Origin: Kiritimatiellia bacterium
GTDB taxonomy: Bacteria; Verrucomicrobiota; Kiritimatiellia; RFP12; UBA1067
Direction: 5' to 3'
Length of the DNA: 39,781 nucleotides
NCBI GenBank assembly: GCA_024405335.1
Contig: JAKSOX010000001.1
Span: 1 to 39,781 of the forward strand
A program made the position numbers and the translations under genes. The first letter of the stretch is position 1; each line of letters starts with the position of its first letter. Shown here piece after piece: positions 6,881 through 13,834 of this stretch. Below the pieces are notes generated by a model. That model was not told the origin of the DNA and did not search any database. It saw only the letters and a program-made list of their open reading frames with translations.

Positions 6881-8101
6881 ATGGCGCGCAAAACCGAAAA
6901 TCCCCGCTGCAGTTTCTGCGGCCTTTCGCCGCGCGACGGAGTGTCCGTGGTGCCCGGTCCCGAGGGCGCGAACATCTGCAACGAATGCGCCACGATGCTG
7001 GCGCGGATGTTCGAGCAGACCGAAAAGAAGACCTCCGGAGCCGTCCGCAAGACGCCGCCGATGGGCCCCGTGCCCACGCCGAAGGCCATCAAGGCGGAGC
7101 TCGACAAGTACGTGATCGGCCAGGACGCGACGAAGAAAATCCTCGCCGTCGCGGTGCACAACCACTACCGCCGCCTCGAAGCCCCGAAGACGGACGACGA
7201 CGTCGAAATCGAAAAGTCCAACATTCTGCTCATCGGCCCCACGGGCTGCGGCAAGACGCTTTTCGCCAAGACGCTCGCGCGGATGCTCAAGGTGCCGTTC
7301 GCCATCGGCGACGCCACCACCCTCACGGAGGCCGGCTACGTGGGCGAAGACGTGGAAAACCTCGTCCGCTACCTGCTGCAGAACGCGGGCGGCGACGTGG
7401 AACTCGCCAAGCGAGGCATCATCTACGTGGACGAGATCGACAAGATCGCCTCCAAGACGGACAACGTGTCCATCACGCGCGACGTCAGCGGCGAGGGCGT
7501 GCAGCAGGCGCTGCTGAAGATTCTCGAAGGCACCACGTGCCGCATTCCGCCGAAAGGCGGCCGCAAGCATCCGGACCAGGAGTACATCGAGGTGGACACC
7601 TCGAACGTCCTTTTCATCTGCGGCGGCGCGTTCGTGGGGCTGGACCGCATCGTGGGCGAACGTTCCGGCAACCGCGCGATCGGCTACGGCGCCGTGGAAC
7701 AGGCGGCCGAAAAGCAGGCGGCCGACGACCTGAATCCGCTCGACGTGCGTCCCGAGGACCTCGTGAAGTTCGGCCTCATCCCAGAATTCACCGGGCGCCT
7801 GCCCGTGGTCACCGCGATGAAGGAGCTCACGGAAGACGAGCTCGTGCGCGTGCTGACGGAGCCGAAGAACTGCCTCGTGAAGCAGTACCGCACACTGCTC
7901 GCTTTGGACGGCGTGTCGCTCGAATTCGAGCCCGCGGCCCTCAAGGCCCTGGCGCGCAACGCGATTGCCCGCAAGACGGGCGCGCGCGGTCTGCGCGCTG
8001 CGATGGAGCGCATCATGACGGACGTGATGTTCGACGCTCCGGAAGGCAAGATCCGCAAGGTCGTCGTCACCGAGGAAATGGTCAAAGAAGGCCTCAAATG
8101 A
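6881..8101 (+). CDS. clpX: ClpX unfoldase ATPase
   Basis: A 406-residue AAA+ unfoldase that feeds substrates to ClpP. The N-terminal zinc-binding domain has C10, C13, C33 and C36. Walker A is GPTGCGKT (119-126), Walker B is IIYVDEID, and FGLIPEFTGRLPVV matches the family. The ClpP-contact loop, usually IGF, reads IGY here (RAIGYGA), a conservative change. The stop overlaps the panD start (ATGA). Confidence 0.98.
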   Translation: MARKTENPRCSFCGLSPRDGVSVVPGPEGANICNECATMLARMFEQTEKKTSGAVRKTPPMGPVPTPKAIKAELDKYVIGQDATKKILAVAVHNHYRRLEAPKTDDDVEIEKSNILLIGPTGCGKTLFAKTLARMLKVPFAIGDATTLTEAGYVGEDVENLVRYLLQNAGGDVELAKRGIIYVDEIDKIASKTDNVSITRDVSGEGVQQALLKILEGTTCRIPPKGGRKHPDQEYIEVDTSNVLFICGGAFVGLDRIVGERSGNRAIGYGAVEQAAEKQAADDLNPLDVRPEDLVKFGLIPEFTGRLPVVTAMKELTEDELVRVLTEPKNCLVKQYRTLLALDGVSLEFEPAALKALARNAIARKTGARGLRAAMERIMTDVMFDAPEGKIRKVVVTEEMVKEGLK

Positions 8102-8451
8102 CGGTCACGCTGCTGAAGTCGAAACTCCACCGCATCCACGTAACCGAAGCGCGGCTCGACTACGTGGGGTCGCTCACGGTGGACGAGGATTTCATGGACG
8201 CCGCCGGAATTTTCAACTACGAAAAGATACTGGTGGCGGACGTGGAAAACGGCAACCGGTTCGAGACGTACGCGATCAAGGGAGCCCGCGGATCGGGCAC
8301 GTGCTGCCTGAACGGCGCCGCCGCGCACAAGGGCGCGGTGGGTGACCGGCTCATCGTGATGGCGTTCGCCCAGATGCCGCCCGAAGAGGCCGCGGCGCAC
8401 GAGCCCAAGGTGGTGTTCTTCCGCGAAGACTCCAACATCCCGCGGCTTTGA
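8098..8451 (+). CDS. panD: Aspartate 1-decarboxylase
   Basis: A 117-residue pyruvoyl enzyme making beta-alanine for pantothenate and coenzyme A. The self-cleavage site is the G24-S25 bond in DYVGSLTVDE, whose serine becomes the pyruvoyl group. YEKILVADVENGNRFETY and the GTCCLNGAAAH segment are typical of the family. The ATG at 8098 overlaps the clpX stop (ATGA), so it is translationally coupled to a protease gene, which is not its usual partner. No panB or panC is in the window. Confidence 0.95.
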   Translation: MTVTLLKSKLHRIHVTEARLDYVGSLTVDEDFMDAAGIFNYEKILVADVENGNRFETYAIKGARGSGTCCLNGAAAHKGAVGDRLIVMAFAQMPPEEAAAHEPKVVFFREDSNIPRL

Positions 8452-8476
8452 CGGTGGTGCGCTGGCGCGGCAGTTG

Positions 8477-8485
8477 TGGTATAAT
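8477..8485 (+). promoter_or_regulatory. Extended -10 promoter of metF
   Basis: TGGTATAAT (within GTGGTATAAT at 8476-8485) ends 7 nt before the metF ATG at 8493. No suitably spaced -35 box and no Shine-Dalgarno are visible, so a leaderless message is predicted. Confidence 0.72.
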
Positions 8486-8492
8486 GTGCCGC

Positions 8493-9353
8493 ATGAAGAT
8501 TTCAGACATCGTCAGCTCCGGCCGTCCCAGTGTTTCGTTCGAGGTTTTTCCGCCCAGGAAGGACGCTCCGTTCGCGCCCGTCAAGGAAGTGGTGGCGCGG
8601 TTGTGCCGCGCCAAGCCGTCCTTCATGTCCGTCACCTACGGCGCCAGCGGCAACGCGCAGGCGAACACGGCCGAGATGGCGGAATTCGTCCAGGCGCAGG
8701 GCGTGCCCGCGCTCGCGCATCTCACGTGCCTCACGTCCACGCGTGACAGGATCGCGGACGAGATATCCGATCTCCGCCGCCGGGGCATCGAGAACGTGCT
8801 GTGCCTGCGCGGGGACCGTCCGCCGGACGCGACCGAACCGCCGCCCGAGCATTTCCGCCACGCGGCGGACCTCGTGCGCGCGCTCAGGCCGTCCACGTTC
8901 TGCCTGGGCGGCGCCTGCTATCCCGAGTGCCACCCGGAATGCGCGCATTTCCAGGACGACGTCGCGCACCTCAAGGAGAAGGTGGACGCGGGGCTCGACT
9001 TCCTCACCACGCAGATGTTCTTCGACAACAACGTCTACTTCCACTACCTCGCGCGGTTGCGCAACGCGGGCGTGACCGTGCCCGTGCTGGCGGGCATCAT
9101 GCCCGTGACGAACGGCAGGCAGATCGCGCGCATCTGCAAGCTGTCCGGCACCGTGCTGCCGCCGCGTTTCCGCGCGATCGTGGACCGTTTCGGCGACGAC
9201 GCCGAAGCGATGACGTCCGCCGGCGTCGTCTACGCGACGGAGCAGATCGTGGACCTCTTCGCGAACGGGGTGAACGCCGTGCACGTGTACACGATGAACA
9301 AGCCGGACGTCGCCGAGCGCATCATGGCGAATCTGAAGGGCGTCGTGTCGTGA
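8493..9353 (+). CDS. metF: Methylenetetrahydrofolate reductase
   Basis: A 286-residue flavoprotein reducing 5,10-methylene-THF to 5-methyl-THF for methionine synthesis. The N-terminal VSFEVFPPRKD carries the catalytic glutamate. MSVTYGA, LAHLTCLTSTRD, NVLCLRGD and TTQMFFDN match the family barrel. An in-frame ATG at 8448 would add 15 residues encoded by the promoter region, so 8493 is preferred. Its stop overlaps the GTG start of the TatD gene. It draws on the folate pool handled by FolD upstream. Confidence 0.96.
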   Translation: MKISDIVSSGRPSVSFEVFPPRKDAPFAPVKEVVARLCRAKPSFMSVTYGASGNAQANTAEMAEFVQAQGVPALAHLTCLTSTRDRIADEISDLRRRGIENVLCLRGDRPPDATEPPPEHFRHAADLVRALRPSTFCLGGACYPECHPECAHFQDDVAHLKEKVDAGLDFLTTQMFFDNNVYFHYLARLRNAGVTVPVLAGIMPVTNGRQIARICKLSGTVLPPRFRAIVDRFGDDAEAMTSAGVVYATEQIVDLFANGVNAVHVYTMNKPDVAERIMANLKGVVS

Positions 9354-10102
9354 GCGCGTCCGGACTGTACGACACGCATGCGCACTTTCCGGGCGATCCG
9401 GACGAAATCGCGGCGATCCTGAAGCGCGCCCGCGCGGCCGGCGTGGAGCGGCTGATGGCCGTGGGCGGTTCTCCCGAGTTGAACGGCGCGGCGCTCAAGG
9501 CCGCGGAAATCGCGGCGGCGGATCCGGACGCCGCGCCGCGCGTGGTGGTGGCGCTCGGCACGGACCGCGACCAGCCCGGTCTGCTGCCGGTGGAAGGAAC
9601 ACGCGCCGCCGTGGGCGAAATAGGCCTCGATTTCCACTATTCTCCCGAGACGGCACCGGCGCAGGAAAAGCTGTTCGCCGCCCAGCTCGAAGAAGCCAAG
9701 CGGCTCGGGCTGCCGGTCGTGATCCACACGCGCGACGCGGACGACGCCACCCTGGGCGTGCTGGACGAGACGGATTCGCATTTTGGCGTGATCCACTGCT
9801 TCACGGGATCCGTGCCGTTCGAAAAGAAGCTGCTGGACCGCGGCTTCCACGTGTCGATTTCCGGCATCGTCACGTTCCGCGCCGCGGAAAACGTGCGCGA
9901 CGCCGCGCGCTACGCGCCGGACGACCGTTTGCTGGTCGAGACGGATTCGCCGTTTCTGGCGCCCGTGCCGATGCGCGGCCAGGCGAACGAGCCGGCGTTC
10001 CTCGTCCACACGGCCGCTTTCCTCGCCGACCTCCGCGGCACGACGCCAGAAGCGCTCGCGCTTCTCACCACGGCAAACGCCGTCGAATTGTTAGGAGCAT
10101 GA
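9350..10102 (+). CDS. tatD: TatD-family metal-dependent hydrolase
   Basis: A 250-residue metallohydrolase; TatD relatives act as Mg-dependent 3'-5' exonucleases or D-aminoacyl-type hydrolases. Metal ligands are visible: H10 and H12 in YDTHAHF, the glutamate in GEIGLDFHY, histidines in VIHTRDA and IHCFTGS, and the aspartate in ETDSPFLAP. The best start is GTG 9350, which overlaps the metF stop (GTGA); no in-frame ATG lies upstream of the metal-binding motif. It overlaps or abuts the next gene. Confidence 0.9.
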   Translation: MSASGLYDTHAHFPGDPDEIAAILKRARAAGVERLMAVGGSPELNGAALKAAEIAAADPDAAPRVVVALGTDRDQPGLLPVEGTRAAVGEIGLDFHYSPETAPAQEKLFAAQLEEAKRLGLPVVIHTRDADDATLGVLDETDSHFGVIHCFTGSVPFEKKLLDRGFHVSISGIVTFRAAENVRDAARYAPDDRLLVETDSPFLAPVPMRGQANEPAFLVHTAAFLADLRGTTPEALALLTTANAVELLGA

Positions 10103-10104
10103 CC

Positions 10105-11217
10105 ATGAAAAGACGCGATTTTCTGAAAGCGGCCGGCGGCGCCGCGATTTGGGCGGGGTTCGGCGGACGCGCGGCGGACGCGCGCGAACTTCCCGCGCTG
10201 AAGGCGGCGATGGACGATTTCGTCGCCAAAAAGCTCTACGGCGGCCTCGTGTGCGCCTCCAACCGCGGCGACCTCGTTTGCGCGGGTCGTCGCACGCTCG
10301 ATCCCGCGGACGGCCCCGTCACGGCGCATTCGCTGTTCGATCTCGCGTCCGTCGGCAAAACGCATACGGCCGCGTTGTGCGCGTTGTTGCACGCGCAGGG
10401 GAAGCTCGATCCGGACGCCCCGTTCACCGAATACCTCACCGAGCACGTGCTCGCGAAGGAAAACTGCAAGATCACGGTGCGCGACCTGGCGACGCATTCC
10501 GGCGGTTTCGACAACGCGAAACCCTACATGGTTCCAGATCCGAAGAAGATGATGGCGGCGCTGTACGCGAAGCGTCCGGTGCGTTCGCGCGGGGAGAAGT
10601 TCCACTACGCCTGCTCCAACTTCGCGTACTTGGGGCTGATCGTCGAAAAGCTGACGGGACTCGACCTCGATGCAGCGGCCAGGAAGATGCTTTGGGGACC
10701 GCTCGGGATGGCGCACACCACCTGGAACGAAATCGTGGGCAATTCGGACGCCGTCGAATTCGCGCCGTCCACTTACGAGGGACCGAAGCGCAAAATCGGC
10801 GAGCACAATGACGTGTGCTGCCTTTACGCGAAGCGTCCGATGGGCAACGGCAGCAACTTTTCGTGCGCTCCGGACATGCTCAAATTCGTGACGGATCTGC
10901 TCGAGCGCAAGCGCTTCCCGAAAGCGTACTACGACCTCTTGTTCACGCCGTGTTTCGAGAGGGACGGCGTCCGTCGCAGTTTCGGCTGGGACATGCGCGG
11001 CACTTCTCCGCACACCTCCGCATGGGGTGAGTCGAAATTTTCGGACGCTGCCATCAGCCACGTCGGATGGACAGGCCCCGCGATTATGGTGGATCCAAAA
11101 CGCGGCTTCGCGGGCGTCGTTTTGGGCAGCCAGGAGGGCGGCAAGGACAAAACGATGGGTCCGCGCATGCGACTGCTGGAAATCATGGCCGCAACCGATT
11201 TTTCCTTCGGGTTGTGA
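10105..11217 (+). CDS. Exported serine hydrolase, class C beta-lactamase-like
   Basis: A 370-residue protein beginning with a Tat-like signal (MKRRDFLKAAGGAA). It belongs to the beta-lactamase/D-alanyl-D-alanine carboxypeptidase/esterase fold: the nucleophile motif SVGK follows SLFDLA at about residues 75-85, and the second motif appears as HYACSNFAYLG, with two extra residues compared with the usual Y-S-N. The third triad region may be SHVGWTGPA. Such proteins can be esterases, peptidases or beta-lactamase relatives; substrate is unknown. AGGAG at 10093-10097 favours the ATG at 10105 over the one at 10099. It is tightly linked to tatD and precedes the rhamnosidase-like gene. Confidence 0.8.
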   Translation: MKRRDFLKAAGGAAIWAGFGGRAADARELPALKAAMDDFVAKKLYGGLVCASNRGDLVCAGRRTLDPADGPVTAHSLFDLASVGKTHTAALCALLHAQGKLDPDAPFTEYLTEHVLAKENCKITVRDLATHSGGFDNAKPYMVPDPKKMMAALYAKRPVRSRGEKFHYACSNFAYLGLIVEKLTGLDLDAAARKMLWGPLGMAHTTWNEIVGNSDAVEFAPSTYEGPKRKIGEHNDVCCLYAKRPMGNGSNFSCAPDMLKFVTDLLERKRFPKAYYDLLFTPCFERDGVRRSFGWDMRGTSPHTSAWGESKFSDAAISHVGWTGPAIMVDPKRGFAGVVLGSQEGGKDKTMGPRMRLLEIMAATDFSFGL

Positions 11218-11234
11218 TGTGCGCCGCCAGTTTG

Positions 11235-11243
11235 TGGTATAAT
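11235..11243 (+). promoter_or_regulatory. Extended -10 promoter of the rhamnosidase-like gene
   Basis: TGGTATAAT (TATAAT at 11238-11243) ends 7 nt before the ATG at 11251. There is no Shine-Dalgarno between them and no clear -35 box, so a leaderless message is predicted. Confidence 0.72.
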
Positions 11244-11250
11244 CCGCGCC

Positions 11251-13824
11251 ATGAACAAAGCGACGATCATTTTCGGGGCCGTGGCGACGCTGGGCGTCTT
11301 CGCGGCGGGGGCGTTTGAAGTCGAGCAGGTGATGCGCGCGCCGCGCTACACGCGCGGCGACACCAACATCCGCAAAGTGCAGGCGATCGACCACGCGGAC
11401 TGGATCTGGTTTCCGGGCTGCGCCACCGACACGCCGTTCGTGGGCAAGCCGCGCACGTTCCGTTTCCGCCGCGCGTTTACGTCCGACGGTTCGCCGCTCA
11501 CGTTCGACGTCTCCGCGGACGAGCGCTACGTGCTCGTGCTCGACGGCAAGGTGGTCGGGCGCGGTCCCGACCGCGCCGCCACGGTCGAAAACTGGATGTA
11601 CAACTCGTACCGCGTGAAGGGACTCGCGGCCGGTCCGCACGTGCTGGAGGCCGTGTGCTGGACGCATTGGGGACAGGCCCCGCTCGCGCAGATCACCTAC
11701 CGCGGCGGGTTCGTGCTGAAAGCGGAAGGCGTCTACGACGCCGCGCTTTCCACGCGCAACACGGCCGGCAAGGAACAGGGCATCGACATCGTGGTGGCGG
11801 ACGAGCTCGGCAAGTCGAAAAAGGTGCTTTCCAGCGGCTGGGAAGTGGGCGAGATCGTCAAGGGCTGGAAGCTCTACAACGGCGGCCCGTCGGTGTGGGG
11901 GTGCGGTCTCACGCTGGACCTGACGGGGTGCGGATTCCTCGAGATGCAGCCCGAAAAGTGGGCGAAGGCGGAAGTGGTGGCCCACGGCGCCGGCGCCACC
12001 CCGAAGTACATCTGGGGAGGCCGCAACTGGGGCTGGATGCTCTTCCCGACGCAATTGCCCGCGCAGCTCGACCGCCGGATCACCCCCGGACGGTTCGTGG
12101 CCGGCATGGACAAGGTTTCCACCGAGGCGGACCTCTACGCGCAGGAGGGCACGCGCCATCCCGCGGTGGCGCGGCTGAACGCGCTGCTGAAGGACGGCAA
12201 GAAGTGGACCGTGCCCGCGAACGCGGAAGTGAGCGCGTGCTGGCAGCTGGGCGACTACTACGGCGCGTATCCGCACCTCGTGGTTTCCGGCGGCAAGGGC
12301 GCCGTGGTGCGTTGGGGCTGGGCCGAAAGCCTCTACACGAAGGAAGGCGAAAAGAACGTCCGCTCGCAGTTCGTCGGCAAGCGCTTCATCGGCACCTTCG
12401 ACACGTTCCGCATGGACGGCCGCCCGCGCGCGACGTTCAACGTGCAGTGGTGGCGTTGCGGCTGCTGGTGCGAGCTCAAGATCAAGACGGCGGACGAACC
12501 GCTGACGTTCGAGGAAATCGCGATCGACGAAACGCGCTACCCGCTCGAACCCGAATGCTCCTTCGCCTGCGACGACCAGTCCTTCGGCCCGATCCAGAAG
12601 ATCTGCACGCGCGTGATGCAGAGCTGCAGCCACGAAATGCTCTTCGACGGCCCGTTCTACGAGCAGCAGATGTATCCCGGCGACACGCGCGTGCAGCTGC
12701 TGTCGCTTTCCGCGCTGTCGCGCGACGACCGCATGATCCGCCGCGCGATCGAGGTGTTCGACTTCGGCCAGCGCGACGACGGCCAGGTGCCGTTCAACGC
12801 GCCCACGCAGGGCACGCAGGAGGGCGCCACCTACACGCAGTGCTGGCTGCTGATGCACGGCGACTACGCCATGTACCACGACAACTTCGACTGGCTCAAG
12901 GCGCGTCTGCCGGCGATGCGCAAGGCGCTGAGCGGATTCGAACTCTACGAGAACGGGGCGGGGCTGCTGGCGGCGCTGCCGGGCTGGAATTTCATGGACT
13001 GGGACAAGAACTGGACGGCAGGCACGGCGCCCGGCGCCTACGCCGGCGAGGGTCCGTCCTCGCTGGTGAACCTCTTCTACGTGCTCGACCTGCAATCCGC
13101 CGCCAAGGCCGAGCGCGCGTGCGGAAACGAAACGATGGCGCGCGCGTGGGAGTCGAAAATCCCCGCGCTCAAGAAGGCGATCCTCGACGCGTTCTGGGAC
13201 GAATCGACGGGCATGCTCCTGGACGTTCCGGCCGAGACGAAGGACGGCAAGACCCTGAAGACGCGCAGCGAGCACGCGCAGGTGCTCGGCATCGTGTCCG
13301 GCGTGCTCGAGGGCGACCGCGCGAAGCGCGCGTTCGACGCGATGCTCGCGGTGAAGGACGATCCGAAATTCGCGCGCTGCACGGTGTACTTCTCGCATTA
13401 CCTGTTCCAGGCGTGCTTCCTGATGAACCGCGCGGACTGCGTGATGAAGCGGCTGGACCTCTGGCGCACGTACGTGGACCAGGGCTGCGCCACCACGATC
13501 GAGCATCCCGAGTGGAAGGGCCACGTGTCTCGCAGCGACTGCCATGCGTGGGGATCGCATCCGCTCTACTGGATGCAGGCCGGTTTCGCGGGCGTGACGC
13601 CGGCGAAACCGGCGTTCGCGGAAGTGCGCGTGGCGCCGCAGCCGGCGGGGCTCAAGTTCATCCGCGCGAAAGTGCCGCACCCGAAGGGCTTCGTGGAAGA
13701 GGATCTCGCGTTCGATGGCGGCGTCGCCAATGGCGTGGTCACGCTGCCGGAAGGCGTCGCGGGCACGTTCGCGTTCGGCGGCAAAACGCTCGCCCTGAAA
13801 CCCGGCAAGAACGAAATCAAGTGA
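11251..13824 (+). CDS. Secreted alpha-L-rhamnosidase-like glycoside hydrolase (GH78-type)
   Basis: An 857-residue protein with a signal peptide (about 1-22). An N-terminal beta-sandwich region with YVLVLDGKVVGRGP is typical of GH78 accessory domains, followed by an (alpha/alpha)6 barrel. In the barrel D466, E471 and D478 (FDGPFYEQQMYPGD) have the spacing I recall for the catalytic-site residues of characterised GH78 enzymes, and E751 (TTIEHPEW) is the candidate base. The SDCHAWGSHPLYW motif near the end is characteristic. It probably removes alpha-L-rhamnose from plant, algal or host glycans outside the cytoplasm. It is followed after 10 bp by the M14-glycosidase fusion gene, likely one operon. 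Exact sugar specificity is inferred. Confidence 0.82.
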   Translation: MNKATIIFGAVATLGVFAAGAFEVEQVMRAPRYTRGDTNIRKVQAIDHADWIWFPGCATDTPFVGKPRTFRFRRAFTSDGSPLTFDVSADERYVLVLDGKVVGRGPDRAATVENWMYNSYRVKGLAAGPHVLEAVCWTHWGQAPLAQITYRGGFVLKAEGVYDAALSTRNTAGKEQGIDIVVADELGKSKKVLSSGWEVGEIVKGWKLYNGGPSVWGCGLTLDLTGCGFLEMQPEKWAKAEVVAHGAGATPKYIWGGRNWGWMLFPTQLPAQLDRRITPGRFVAGMDKVSTEADLYAQEGTRHPAVARLNALLKDGKKWTVPANAEVSACWQLGDYYGAYPHLVVSGGKGAVVRWGWAESLYTKEGEKNVRSQFVGKRFIGTFDTFRMDGRPRATFNVQWWRCGCWCELKIKTADEPLTFEEIAIDETRYPLEPECSFACDDQSFGPIQKICTRVMQSCSHEMLFDGPFYEQQMYPGDTRVQLLSLSALSRDDRMIRRAIEVFDFGQRDDGQVPFNAPTQGTQEGATYTQCWLLMHGDYAMYHDNFDWLKARLPAMRKALSGFELYENGAGLLAALPGWNFMDWDKNWTAGTAPGAYAGEGPSSLVNLFYVLDLQSAAKAERACGNETMARAWESKIPALKKAILDAFWDESTGMLLDVPAETKDGKTLKTRSEHAQVLGIVSGVLEGDRAKRAFDAMLAVKDDPKFARCTVYFSHYLFQACFLMNRADCVMKRLDLWRTYVDQGCATTIEHPEWKGHVSRSDCHAWGSHPLYWMQAGFAGVTPAKPAFAEVRVAPQPAGLKFIRAKVPHPKGFVEEDLAFDGGVANGVVTLPEGVAGTFAFGGKTLALKPGKNEIK

Positions 13825-13834
13825 GGCGTCTGGC

